The notes under the pieces were generated by a model. It was given only the letters and a program-made list of their open reading frames with translations. It did no database searches and was not told the DNA's origin. Shown one piece after another: positions 18,398-35,495 of a stretch of 64,000 nt of DNA. How positions within the stretch are numbered: position 1 is the first letter of the stretch; every line of letters starts with the position of its first letter. The position numbers and the translations under genes were made by a program. This stretch comes from Alphaproteobacteria bacterium (GTDB lineage: Bacteria; Myxococcota_A; UBA796; GCA-2862545): contig JACKET010000006.1 of assembly GCA_020632875.1 (NCBI GenBank), forward strand, positions 372,001 through 436,000, read 5' to 3'.

Positions 18398-19123
18398 ATG
18401 GCGAAACTACATGGCAAGCGCTACCGCGCCCTGCGCGAGTCCGTCGAAGACGGGCTCAAGTACGGGATCGACGAGGCCTGCGGGCTCGTCGAGAAGACCG
18501 GTACCGCCAAGTTCGACGAGTCCGTGGACGTCGCGGTCCGGCTGGGTGTGAATCCCCGCCAGGCCGACCAGATGGTCCGCGGCACGGTCAGCCTGCCCCA
18601 TGGGTCCGGCAAGACCGTGCGAGTCGTCGTCTTCGCGGACGGTGAAGCGGCACGCGCTGCAGAAGAGGCAGGGGCCGACTTCGTCGGTTCCGACGACCTC
18701 GTCGCCAAGATCCAGAACGAGAACTGGACCGATTTCGACAAGGCCATCGCCACGCGCAACATGATGGCGAAGGTCGGTCGGCTCGGCCGCGTTCTGGGGC
18801 CCCGGAACCTGATGCCGAACCCCAAGACCGGAACGGTCGTGGGTCCGGAGCAGATTGCCGAGGTCATTCGGGAAGTGAAGGGCGGACGCCTGGACTTCAA
18901 GGTTGAGAAGGCAGGGATCCTGCATGTGTCGATCGGGAAGAAGAGCATGGGAAGCGAGAAGATTCGCGACAACCTGCTCGCCTTCATGCGAACGGTGCTC
19001 CGTCTCAAGCCGTCCAGCGCCAAGGGCACGTACGTGAAGAGCGTTGCGCTCTCGACCACGATGGGCGTCGGCATCCGGCTCGACCCCAACGAGGTCTCGC
19101 GGCTCGCCCAGGAAAGTCGGTGA
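18398..19123 (+). CDS. rplA: 50S ribosomal protein L1
   Basis: 241 residues, slightly long but within the family range. Conserved GRLGRVLGPRNLMPNPKTGTV and TTMGVGIRLDP segments are present. Binds the L1 stalk and in many bacteria represses its own operon. Only 8 bases separate it from rplJ, so the usual L10 leader is absent here. Confidence 0.98.
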   Translation: MAKLHGKRYRALRESVEDGLKYGIDEACGLVEKTGTAKFDESVDVAVRLGVNPRQADQMVRGTVSLPHGSGKTVRVVVFADGEAARAAEEAGADFVGSDDLVAKIQNENWTDFDKAIATRNMMAKVGRLGRVLGPRNLMPNPKTGTVVGPEQIAEVIREVKGGRLDFKVEKAGILHVSIGKKSMGSEKIRDNLLAFMRTVLRLKPSSAKGTYVKSVALSTTMGVGIRLDPNEVSRLAQESR

Positions 19124-19131
19124 GGTGAACC

Positions 19132-19656
19132 GTGAATCGTGAAGAGAAGGCAGCATTTGTCGAAGAGATTCGCGGTCGGTTCGAAGCCGCGCCCTTTGTG
19201 GTCCTCGCGGACTTCAAGGGTTCTACCGTCGCGCAGATGGATGCGCTCCGTCGGGCCTGCGAGCCCACCGGATCGCACTTCCAGGTCGTCAAGAACACGC
19301 TGAGCAAGCGTGCCATCGCCGGTCTGGACGCCCAGAAGCTCGAACCGCACTTCGTCGGGAACGTCGGCGTGCTGTTCGCGGGCGAGGATGCCATCGCGAC
19401 GGCCAAGATGTTCAAGGCTCAGCTGAAGGACAACAAGCTGCTCGTCGTCAAGGCGGGCCTCTTCGAGGGCGACGTCCTCGACGAGAAGGGCGTCGAGGCC
19501 GTGGCCGAGCTGCCCAGCCGGGAAGACCTCCTGGCTACGCTCCTCAGCACCATCCAGGAAGGGCCGCGTCAGCTCCTCGGAGTCATCCAGGGTGCGCCGC
19601 GCGATCTGCTCTACCTGCTCCAGAACTACGCATCGGAGCTGGAGAAGCAGGGCTAG
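19132..19656 (+). CDS. rplJ: 50S ribosomal protein L10
   Basis: 174 residues from GTG. The N-terminal rRNA-binding part (VVLADFKGSTVAQMDALR) and C-terminal helix that carries L7/L12 dimers are visible. The gene lies 8 bases after rplA, leaving no room for a classical L10-binding leader between them. Confidence 0.97.
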   Translation: MNREEKAAFVEEIRGRFEAAPFVVLADFKGSTVAQMDALRRACEPTGSHFQVVKNTLSKRAIAGLDAQKLEPHFVGNVGVLFAGEDAIATAKMFKAQLKDNKLLVVKAGLFEGDVLDEKGVEAVAELPSREDLLATLLSTIQEGPRQLLGVIQGAPRDLLYLLQNYASELEKQG

Positions 19657-19704
19657 CCCCCGCTTCCCAGACCCTTCACAACCCAATTCCAGAAAAAGAA
19701 GGGA

Positions 19705-19719
19705 CCCCGGAGTTCGGGG
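19705..19719 (+). promoter_or_regulatory. Small hairpin before rplL
   Basis: CCCCG/CGGGG with a GAGTT loop, 15 bases before the rplL start in the 78-bp rplJ-rplL gap. It may tune L7/L12 translation, which must exceed that of L10. Confidence 0.35.
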
Positions 19720-19734
19720 CCCACGGAGGACATC

Positions 19735-20121
19735 ATGTCCGTTTCCCAGCAGGACGTTGTCGACTACATCAAGAACCTCAAGCTCTCCGAGGTCAAGGCT
19801 CTCATCGAGACCCTCGAGGACGAGCTCGGCGTCAAGGCCAGCGCGCCCGTGATGGCCGTCGCCGGTGGCGCGGTCGGTGGTGGCGCTGCCGCCGAGGCCG
19901 CCGAGGAGAAGACCGAGTTCGACGTGGTCATGAAGGGCTTCGGCGACAACAAGATCGCCGTCATCAAGGCCGTTCGTGGCATCACGGGCCTCGGGCTCAA
20001 GGAGGCCAAGGCCATGGTCGAGGGTGTCCCCGCCAAGGTCAAGGAAGGCGTCTCGAAGGAAGAGGCCGAGGCCGCCAAGAAGGAGCTCGAGGAAGCCGGC
20101 GCTCAGATCTCGGTCGAGTAG
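19735..20121 (+). CDS. rplL: 50S ribosomal protein L7/L12
   Basis: 128 residues. N-terminal dimer domain, a Gly/Ala hinge (GGAVGGGAAAEAAEE) and the C-terminal factor-binding domain with TEFDVVMKGFGDNKIAVIKAVR and GLGLKEAKAMVEG. Recruits translation GTPases. Followed by two hairpins before rpoB. Confidence 0.98.
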   Translation: MSVSQQDVVDYIKNLKLSEVKALIETLEDELGVKASAPVMAVAGGAVGGGAAAEAAEEKTEFDVVMKGFGDNKIAVIKAVRGITGLGLKEAKAMVEGVPAKVKEGVSKEEAEAAKKELEEAGAQISVE

Positions 20122-20130
20122 TCGTCACGA

Positions 20131-20206
20131 GAGCCCGGCACCCGGATTCTCCTCGGTGCCGGCTCCCTTTCGGAGCCCATCCTCCCGATCGACGGAGGAT
20201 GGGTTT
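20131..20206 (+). terminator. Two consecutive hairpins between rplL and rpoB (attenuator-like)
   Basis: The first hairpin pairs GAGCC/GGCACC (20131-20142, one bulged C) with GGTGCC/GGCTC (20155-20165), then CCTTT. The second has a perfect 10-bp stem CCCATCCTCC/GGAGGATGGG (20176-20203), then TTTCC. Partial termination or RNase processing here would lower rpoB relative to L7/L12, as known in enterobacteria. Confidence 0.6.
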
Positions 20207-20330
20207 CCGTGCGGAGGCGGTTCGTCTTCGCAGAACCCCGGCCTGAACGTCACGTCCGTGACCCTGGCCATCAGTCGATCGACCCCCGAGGCGGCGAACC
20301 CCCACGCCGCCCAACCGATGGAGCTTCCCG

Positions 20331-24524
<4,194 letters not shown>

Positions 24525-24628
24525 CCTGACGCCCACCCCGCCGCCCGGGCGTGATGCGTCTGGGCGGCTCCGACCGTTTCTTTCCCTTTTCGGCCTTCGG
24601 GCCACCCCCCCGCACACAGGAGATCACC

Positions 24629-29449
<4,821 letters not shown>

Positions 29450-29459
29450 TCCGCCTGAA

Positions 29460-29510
29460 CCAGGCCCACCCCACCGCCCCGGCGTTGACCCAGGCGGTGA
29501 GCGGGCCTGG
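29460..29510 (+). terminator. Nested hairpin after rpoC
   Basis: Outer arms CCAGGCCC (29460-29467) and GGGCCTGG (29503-29510), inner arms CACCGCC (29472-29478) and GGCGGTG (29493-29499). It begins 11 bases after the rpoC stop; no T-run. Confidence 0.5.
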
Positions 29511-29570
29511 AGCCTGGAGCCCGGAGCGGTCACGTCGATCGCTTCGGGCTCTGTTCGTTTGGGCGTCCCG

Positions 29571-29707
29571 GCTTCGCCGTCGGGACCCCTCCGGGCTTGG
29601 CCACAAGGGAGGAGTCAGCGGGCTCAGCCCGCTGAAGGCTCCCGGGAGCTGGTGCCTCGGTCACTGCGCGACTGCGGCTGCGCCGCCCCCTCCGGTCGCC
29701 CTGACGC
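29571..29707 (+). repeat. Repeat family C (GGGCGTCCCGGCTTCGCCG element), copy 1
   Basis: Shares GGGCGTCCCGGCTTCGCCG, CCTCCGGGCT, GCGACTGCGGCT and CCTCCGG with the stretch at 58070-58156. Both copies begin shortly after the stop of a plus-strand gene. The remainder of the 29450-29763 gap has no gene. Confidence 0.7.
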
Positions 29708-29763
29708 GGGCACCCGGAACAACCACACCTCAGGCTGCGTCGAAGCCGGGATACACGGGGGCC

Positions 29764-30696
29764 ATGCCCACGACTCTCCCGGCTCCTGGCTCCTGGCTCC
29801 TGGCTCCTGGCTTTCGCGGCTCTCCCGCACCCGGCTCCTGGCTCCTGGCTCTCGCTGCAGGCTGCGGAACGCCCGCGCCCGCCGGGCCTTCCGCACCTCC
29901 CACGCAGACAGAGGTCCGGCACCACGACGCGCTGGCACCGCGCGTCTCGCCCAACGGGAAGGCCGTGATCTGGCCACTGTCCGACGGGCAGAATGCGTTC
30001 GTCGGGCGCCTCGAGCTCGAGCCGGGCGCGCAGGTGCCGCCGAACCGCGACGAGACGGACGAGATCGTCGTCATGCTCGCCGGGCACGGTCGCGTGACGC
30101 TCGACGGGGAGGAGCACGCCGTCGGTCCCGGTGACACCGTCACGATGGCTGCGGGCGTCGAGGCCGCGTACCGCAACGAGGCCCAGCGGATGGTCGCGCT
30201 GCAGGTGTTCGCGGGGCCGGGTCCCGCGGCGAAATACGCAGAGTGGAAGCCGCTCGGGCCCGATGGCGGCGAGCCGACCCGCGTGGAGCGCGTCGGTCCG
30301 TTCCTGGTCGCGTGCACCGGCGGGCAGTGCACGATCTGGCACGGTGGCGAGACGGTGGGGGAGCCCGTCTGGCACTACGGCGACCCGGCCGCGACGCTGC
30401 GTCCGCTCGGCGGCGGCATCCTGACGACCGCGGGGGAGGCGTGGCTCCTCTCGCAGCACGCCGGGGACGGGTGTCCCGTCGTGTACGAAGCGCTGTGCGT
30501 CGTGGACGGCAAGGCGAAGCGCTCCGCGAGCTTCGGGAACTGCAACGAGCCCGACGTCCTCCGCAGCACGGGGCCCGGCGTCGAGCTCACGTTCGCCGCG
30601 ATGGTCGAGCCGGAGGTCGGGCTGAACCGCCCGGGTCAGGTGGTGTCCATCGACGCGCTCGCGTGTACCGTCACGCCCGAAGGAGTCCAGCGATGA
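29764..30696 (+). CDS. Cupin-domain lipoprotein with repeat-encoded signal sequence
   Basis: 310 residues from ATG 29764. A lipoprotein-type signal ends in LAAGC (Cys about 35). The DNA for this signal is built of GGCTCCT 7-mers and translates as repeated APGSWLLAP. A cupin barrel follows (LELEPGAQVPPNRDETDEIVVMLAGHGRVTLDG, then VGPGDTVTMAAG) at about 85-155, keeping the Gly-turns but with few of the usual metal histidines. The C-terminal half has six cysteines and no known family. Its ATGA stop overlaps the next start by 4 bases. Confidence 0.75.
   Translation: MPTTLPAPGSWLLAPGFRGSPAPGSWLLALAAGCGTPAPAGPSAPPTQTEVRHHDALAPRVSPNGKAVIWPLSDGQNAFVGRLELEPGAQVPPNRDETDEIVVMLAGHGRVTLDGEEHAVGPGDTVTMAAGVEAAYRNEAQRMVALQVFAGPGPAAKYAEWKPLGPDGGEPTRVERVGPFLVACTGGQCTIWHGGETVGEPVWHYGDPAATLRPLGGGILTTAGEAWLLSQHAGDGCPVVYEALCVVDGKAKRSASFGNCNEPDVLRSTGPGVELTFAAMVEPEVGLNRPGQVVSIDALACTVTPEGVQR
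29781..29853 (+). repeat. GGCTCCT heptamer repeats inside the cupin signal region
   Basis: Four GGCTCCT units from 29781 and two to three more from 29833. A related GGCTCCCGGCCCC repeat lies at about 52850-52895, next to the tRNA-Leu terminator. Confidence 0.75.
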
Positions 30697-31268
30697 GCCA
30701 CCCGCCCGACGCCACCCGAACCGACCGGTTCACCATCCGGTCGTGGATGCCAGGCGACGGCGCCGCGCTCCAGCCGGCCGCGGTGTCCTCCTACGACCAC
30801 CTGAAGCCGTTCATGCCGTGGGCCGACGCAGAGCAGAGCGTCGAGCAGTCCGAGGCGCTCGTCCGGCGGTTCCGCGGGCTCTACCTCACCGGCGAGGACT
30901 TCGTGCTCGGTATCTTCGCCCCCGACGGTTCGGTGCTCGGCGGCACCGGCTTCCACCTCCGCGAGGGCCCCATCGCGTGCCGCCAGGCCGAGATCGGCAT
31001 GTGGATCCGGGCGGACGTCGCGCATGCCGGTCTGGGCACGGCGGTCCTGCGGGAGCTCGTGCGCTGGGGCTTCACGGACTGGCCGTGGCTGCGGCTCTCG
31101 TGGAAGTGCAACAGCACGAATGTCGCTTCGCGTCGGGCGGCCGAGAAGGCGGGTTTCGTGTTCGAGGGCGAGATCCGCGGCGAGCACGACGCGGTGACGG
31201 GCGGGCGCAGGCTGGGGCGCTGCTACTCCATCCTGCGCGAGGACTGGGAAGCGCAGCCGCTGGGGTAG
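30693..31268 (+). CDS. GNAT-family N-acetyltransferase (RimJ/RimL-like)
   Basis: 191 residues, start overlapping the cupin stop (ATGA). The order RFTIRSWMPGDGAAL, GGTGFHL, IGMWIRADVAHAGLGTAVLRELVRWGF and NVASRRAAEKAGFVFEGEIR is that of RimJ/RimL acetyltransferases, with the acetyl-CoA loop at the AGLG segment. It would acetylate protein N-termini or small amines. Cytoplasmic; the substrate is unknown. Confidence 0.88.
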   Translation: MSHPPDATRTDRFTIRSWMPGDGAALQPAAVSSYDHLKPFMPWADAEQSVEQSEALVRRFRGLYLTGEDFVLGIFAPDGSVLGGTGFHLREGPIACRQAEIGMWIRADVAHAGLGTAVLRELVRWGFTDWPWLRLSWKCNSTNVASRRAAEKAGFVFEGEIRGEHDAVTGGRRLGRCYSILREDWEAQPLG

Positions 31269-31277
31269 AATCGGTAG

Positions 31278-31901
31278 ATGCTGCTCCTGTCCATCGCGCT
31301 CGCGCAGGTCCGTACGCAACCCGTGGCGCTCGACCTGTGGACGCGGGGGGCGAACCTCATCGTCGAGGGCACACCGGAGTGCACGACGCAGCGGGCACCT
31401 GCAGACACCGGCGAGGCGCCGGGCACCCCGACGAAGACGATCTGCGTGTTCCACGCCGACCGTCTGGAGGTGCTGGAGGGCGACGCGAAGACCCTGACGT
31501 TCCACCAGGGGCCGCCAGGGGTGCTCATCTACACACACGAGCGCGATCCGCTCGACGTGGGCGTGCGGTTCCGGAATGGCGAGCACTACATGTTGTGGCT
31601 GTTGGTGTCCGGGGACCGGGTGTCTCTCGCCAGTGATCAAAGCGTCTTGCGACGCACGGAGGGTGAGGGTCGGACGTTTGCGGTGTTCGGCGTCGTGGGG
31701 GCCATCCGCGAGGCGCCGCTCGGTGGGGTGGAGGCCGTGGACCTGACTGCGACCACGCGTCGGATGCTGCCCACCACCGACGAGAAGGAACGGAAGAAGG
31801 CGCAGAAGGAGCTGGAGCGCATCGGCGACGCAGAGACGCGGGACGCGTTGAGCTGGGAGCAGCTTCGGGAGCGCGTCCGGGCGACCCTGGGGGAGCGGTG
31901 A
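31278..31901 (+). CDS. Exported hypothetical protein with ultra-short signal
   Basis: 207 residues. An in-frame TAG immediately precedes the ATG, so the N-terminus is fixed as MLLLSIALAQ, a ten-residue signal without basic residues. The mature part has two cysteines (ECTTQ and TICVF), is mostly beta in its first 130 residues, and ends in a basic/acidic helix (KERKKAQKELERI). Lies 9 bases after the acetyltransferase, likely in the same transcript. No family recognised. Confidence 0.7.
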   Translation: MLLLSIALAQVRTQPVALDLWTRGANLIVEGTPECTTQRAPADTGEAPGTPTKTICVFHADRLEVLEGDAKTLTFHQGPPGVLIYTHERDPLDVGVRFRNGEHYMLWLLVSGDRVSLASDQSVLRRTEGEGRTFAVFGVVGAIREAPLGGVEAVDLTATTRRMLPTTDEKERKKAQKELERIGDAETRDALSWEQLRERVRATLGER

Positions 31902-31945
31902 TGTTGCTGGTCTCGGCGGCCCTCCGTCGCGTTCCGGGAGGGGAG

Positions 31946-32335
31946 ATGAAGCTCGGACTCGTGGTGACCGCGGTCCTGCTCGCATCGGGGTGTCGCCGGG
32001 AGGGGCCGCTGTCGGAGTGGTGCCACGACCCGGAGGTCGGCGGCTTCCCGGAGGACGTGGAGTGCGCCCTCCAGCTCGGCGACCCCATGCTCCCGCTGCC
32101 GGGCTGGCGCTGCGGGCGCCATGACGTGGCGTTCCTCGGCGGAGGCTTCGGGTCGCACCAGTTCTTCTACACGCAGCAGGGCCGGCTCAGGTCGGTGGTC
32201 ACCCGAACGGATGTCTGCACGGGGCCGGGCGGATTCCCCGAGTCCTGCGAGTCGTACTACGGGCGGGCGTTGTCGTGCCTGGAGCCCGACTGCCTGCTCG
32301 TCGACGACGGCTCGGGGGTGGCGCTGTGTGAGTGA
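31946..32335 (+). CDS. Small cysteine-rich lipoprotein
   Basis: 129 residues from the ATG at 31946, preceded by GGGAGGGG. The signal MKLGLVVTAVLLASGC ends in a clear lipobox. The mature part carries about eight cysteines (EWCHD, VECAL, WRCGR, DVCTG, ESCES, SCLEPDC, ALCE), likely disulfide-bonded in the periplasm or outer membrane. An upstream in-frame ATG at 31898 would bury the signal and is rejected. The family is unknown. Confidence 0.75.
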   Translation: MKLGLVVTAVLLASGCRREGPLSEWCHDPEVGGFPEDVECALQLGDPMLPLPGWRCGRHDVAFLGGGFGSHQFFYTQQGRLRSVVTRTDVCTGPGGFPESCESYYGRALSCLEPDCLLVDDGSGVALCE

Positions 32336-32341
32336 GTGGCG

Positions 32342-33289
32342 CTACGTCAGCGCCGCCGACACGGCTCCCGCGAACCACTCCTCCGGGACGCTCGCCAGGA
32401 TCTCGTCCCGCTCGCCCTCCATCCAGCGGTACCGGCCCTTCAGCTTGCAGAGCAGCCCGAACCGCCCGTCCGCGAGCTCGGCGAGGTGCAGCCGGACGGC
32501 CTTCCCGTCCGATGCGCGCCACACGCAGTGCCGGATGGGGACCGTGGGCTGTTCCTTGCGCTTCGCCAGGGCGTTGACCACGTCGAGCCGCCGGAGCTCG
32601 TCGTCGAGCCGGGCGAGGAAGGTGGTGACCTCGGGGCCACCCGTGGCGGCGAGCTCCTCGGCGACGCGCTTCACCTGGGGGCGCAGCGAGGCGCCCGCCA
32701 TGTCCGGGCGTGTCTGCGCGCGCTCGCGCTCTTCGGCGTGGAGCAGGCGATCCCGCAGGGCCGGCGCATCGACCCAGCCCGCCAGGGTCCGCGCGAGGAC
32801 GGGGTAGCTCGCCTGGCCGATGTCGGGCCGCAGCTCGCCGCGGTGGAGGGGTCCGGCAGGCCAGAGCTCGCCGGGGATGGCGCGCAACGCGAGGGCGAGC
32901 AGCGAATGGATGCCGTCGAGCGAGGTCTGGCCGGAGAGGCGCTCGAGCTCGCGGATCCGAGCGGAGAAGGCGTCATCGTCGGAGGTCTGGAGCTCGCCGA
33001 GGAGGTTGTGCATCCCAGATTCCGTGACGAGCTTGCGCGCCAGGAGCCGCGCGAGGATTCGGCGCACACGGGCGTCCAGCCGGGCGGACCCGTGGCTCAC
33101 GACGGTGAGTCGGTACGCGGTGGGGGCGCGGTCGTCGGGCCACAGCTCGTCGAGGATGCCGGCCTCCGCGGGGATCTCGGCGTCGGGCAGGCCGTCGAGC
33201 CACTGCTCCCAGGGCTCGATCTGCCAGTCCCGGTCGAAGCGCTCGCGGAGCCGGGCCACGAGTGCCTGGCGGATTCGGTGGGCGTCCAT
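32342..33289 (-). CDS. Hypothetical protein, 315 aa
   Basis: The ATG at 33289 is preferred; a TTG 18 bases upstream is possible. No signal or membrane segment. Helical, Arg/Leu-rich N-terminal half, and a beta-rich C-terminus (VRLHLAELADGRFGLLCKLKGRYRWMEGERDEIL). Convergent with the cysteine-rich lipoprotein gene with a 6-bp gap. No family recognised and no context clue. Confidence 0.6.
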   Translation of the reverse strand: MDAHRIRQALVARLRERFDRDWQIEPWEQWLDGLPDAEIPAEAGILDELWPDDRAPTAYRLTVVSHGSARLDARVRRILARLLARKLVTESGMHNLLGELQTSDDDAFSARIRELERLSGQTSLDGIHSLLALALRAIPGELWPAGPLHRGELRPDIGQASYPVLARTLAGWVDAPALRDRLLHAEERERAQTRPDMAGASLRPQVKRVAEELAATGGPEVTTFLARLDDELRRLDVVNALAKRKEQPTVPIRHCVWRASDGKAVRLHLAELADGRFGLLCKLKGRYRWMEGERDEILASVPEEWFAGAVSAALT

Positions 33290-33329
33290 GGCGGGAGGAT
33301 AGTCCAACCATCACTTCGCGCGCGGGGGA

Positions 33330-33650
33330 TTCCGGCTTGTCCGAGGCAGCGGTGTCGCGGGTGTCGGCCGCGGGATCCCGGCTCGTCGGAGAGGACGGGG
33401 ATGGCGGGTGTGAGCGCCCGGTCTACCGTTTGCTTCGCGCGCGGAGCGCGCTGCGCGGCTGGCCTATGGCCGCCTTGCGGTTCGTGGACCCGGCAGTCCC
33501 AGGATCCGGTTTCCCGGAGGGGGCCGGCGTCTCGATGAGGCGGAGGGAAACCGGACCCTGCGGACGTGCCTGTCCGGAACGAGGAGGCGGTCGGGGAAAG
33601 GGCGGCGTCGCGGGTGTCGGCTGCGGGATCCCGGCTCGTCGGAGACGACG
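33330..33650 (+). repeat. Repeat family A, single copy
   Basis: Same unit as at 2.6-3.6 kb: GCGGGATCCCGGCTCGTCGGAGA, GGCGGGTGTGAGCGCC, GCGCTGCGCGGC and arms GGATCCGGTTTCC/GGAAACCGGACCC (about 33498-33560). Lies at the start of the 1.35-kb gap before rpsL. Confidence 0.8.
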
Positions 33651-33689
33651 CCGGTGCAATGCCGAGGCCAAACGGTAGTCCGAAGCATC

Positions 33690-33870
33690 AGACCCGAAAC
33701 GCATCCTCGGCGGAGGCATCGGGGGTTCAACGCATCCTGGACGGGTCGGAGAGCCCGAATTGGATGCGTTCGGGGGCCGATGCCTCCCTCGCGGGTGCGT
33801 TCGGGGTCTGTTGCCTGCCCCGAGGATGCGTTGAACCCCCGATGCTTCGGCCCAGGATGCGTTCCCTCCC
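33690..33870. repeat. Inverted-repeat cluster built on ACGCATCC/GGATGCGT
   Basis: A perfect 22-bp inverted pair: 33716-33737 (key GGGGGTTCAACGCATCC) and 33824-33845 (GGATGCGTTGAACCCCC), about 86 bp apart. Further AACGCATCC and GGATGCGTT copies surround both arms. Confidence 0.8.
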
Positions 33871-33910
33871 CGATGCTCCGACCAACCTCGACATCCTCCA
33901 ACCCTCAGCC

Positions 33911-34427
33911 CCCGCAGGACCGACCGCGGCGGCACGGTTCGCCACCCCTCGGGAAAGCCATCGACCCGCCCGACGAAACCGGGACGCAGGTCGGGCCGTG
34001 TCTGCCGCAGTCACGTCAACGAGCGAAGCGAGGCGAAGCGCGAAGCGCGGAGTAAGGGTTGCCGGACGCTCGCCCCATCGATTCGGGCCGGAACGACGAG
34101 CCGGGGATCCCGCCGCCCCGAGCCCCCACGGCCGTCCGGCCCGACGAGCCGGGATCCCGGCGCCCCGAGGCCCCACGGCCGTCCGGCCCGACGAGCCGGG
34201 ATCCCGCCGCCCGAGCCTCCAAGAGGCCCTCTCGCATCCACAACCCACAGACCCCGCAGGACCGACCGCGGCGGCACGGTTTCGCCACCCCTCGGGAAAG
34301 CCCCCGCCCCGCCCGACGAAACCGGGACGCAGGTCGGGCCGTGTCTCCCGCAGTCACGCCAACGAGCGAAGCGAGGCGGAGCGCGAAGCGCGGAGTAAGG
34401 GTTGCCGGACGCTCGCCCCATCCGTCC
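33911..34427. repeat. About 175-bp direct repeats flanking a 47-48-bp tandem array
   Basis: Two direct copies beginning CCCGCAGGACCGACCGCGG (33911 and 34253, 342 bp apart), each ending GGAGTAAGGGTTGCCGGACG. Between them, three units start GACGAGCCGGG at 34095, 34143 and 34190. The rest of the gap to rpsL holds no gene. Confidence 0.8.
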
Positions 34428-34553
34428 CGGTCGCATCGACGACCCGGGATCCCGAACCACCCCGAGGGCCGGCGATCCCGCTCGAACGCCGCGCCGCTCC
34501 GCGCCGCACCTCCGTCTTCGGGTTACCCGGTCCGCCCGGAGCGGCTCGTCGCC

Positions 34554-34582
34554 TTGACAGCGGCTCCCCGAATCCATAAACG
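34554..34582 (+). promoter_or_regulatory. Promoter of the rpsL (str) operon
   Basis: TTGACA (34554-34559), 17-base spacer, then TAAACG (34577-34582), about 59 bases before the rpsL start. The -35 is perfect and the -10 is weak, as in the tRNA and secG promoters. Confidence 0.6.
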
Positions 34583-34640
34583 CCGATGGTCAATTCGGTG
34601 ACGCGCGCCCGACGTGTGCGTGTCCTTCGCAGAGGAATCC

Positions 34641-35015
34641 ATGCCCACCATCAATCAGCTCGTGCGGAACGGCCGTAAGGCTGTGAAGCGCAAGTCCACG
34701 GCGCCGGCCCTCAAGGGCTGCCCGCAGAAGCGCGGCGTCTGCACCCGCGTCTACGCCACGACCCCGAAGAAGCCGAACTCCGCGCTCCGGAAGGTCGCCC
34801 GCGTCCGCCTCACGAACGGCATGGAAGTCACCTCGTACATCCCCGGTGAGGGCCACAACCTGCAAGAGCACAACTCCGTGCTCATCCGCGGCGGCCGTGT
34901 GAAAGACCTCCCCGGCGTCCGCTACCACATCATCCGCGGCACCCTCGACTCCCAGGGTGTCACCGACCGTCGTCAGGGCCGCTCCAAGTACGGCGCCAAG
35001 AAGCCGAAGAAGTAG
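34641..35015 (+). CDS. rpsL: 30S ribosomal protein S12
   Basis: 124 residues from the ATG at 34641 with AGAGGA before it. MPTINQLVRNGRK opening; TTPKKPNSALRK and the K87-region VLIRGGRVKDLPGVRYH are of wild-type, streptomycin-sensitive form. It guards decoding accuracy. First gene of the str operon. Confidence 0.98.
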   Translation: MPTINQLVRNGRKAVKRKSTAPALKGCPQKRGVCTRVYATTPKKPNSALRKVARVRLTNGMEVTSYIPGEGHNLQEHNSVLIRGGRVKDLPGVRYHIIRGTLDSQGVTDRRQGRSKYGAKKPKK

Positions 35016-35024
35016 GAATCTCCA

Positions 35025-35495
35025 ATGCCTCGTCGTCGCGAAGTACCCAAGCGCCCCACGCTCCCCGATCCCCGCTTCGGGGATCCGCTCGTCACGAAGT
35101 TCATGAACTGTCTCATGGAAGACGGCAAGAAGAACGTGGCCGAGAAGATCGTCTACGGCAGCTTCGAGATCATCCACACCCGCACCCGCGAAGATCCGGT
35201 CACGGTCTTCCGCAAGGCCATCGAGAACGTCAAGCCGATGGTCGAGGTCAAGTCCCGCCGCGTCGGTGGCTCGACCTACCAGGTGCCGGTCGAGGTCCGT
35301 CCCCAGCGGCGCACGGCGCTCTCCATGCGCTGGGTCATCATCCACGCCCGCACCCGCAGCGGCCGCAGCATGATGGAGAAGCTCGCCAACGAGCTCATCG
35401 AAGCCAGCCACAACCGCGGCGGCGCCATCAAGAAGAAGGATGACGTCCACCGTATGGCCGAGGCCAACAAGGCGTTCAGCCACTACCGGTGGTAG
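35025..35495 (+). CDS. rpsG: 30S ribosomal protein S7
   Basis: 156 residues, starting MPRRREVPKRP, with the conserved RRVGGSTYQVPVEVRP segment. Initiates assembly of the 30S head. fusA, its usual neighbour, is not next to it: a WD40 lipoprotein gene begins directly at its stop codon. Confidence 0.98.
   Translation: MPRRREVPKRPTLPDPRFGDPLVTKFMNCLMEDGKKNVAEKIVYGSFEIIHTRTREDPVTVFRKAIENVKPMVEVKSRRVGGSTYQVPVEVRPQRRTALSMRWVIIHARTRSGRSMMEKLANELIEASHNRGGAIKKKDDVHRMAEANKAFSHYRW

Noticed and set aside
19123..19132. Classical L10 leader before rplJ
   Set aside because: Only 8 bases lie between rplA and rplJ, too few for the known L10-L12-binding RNA.
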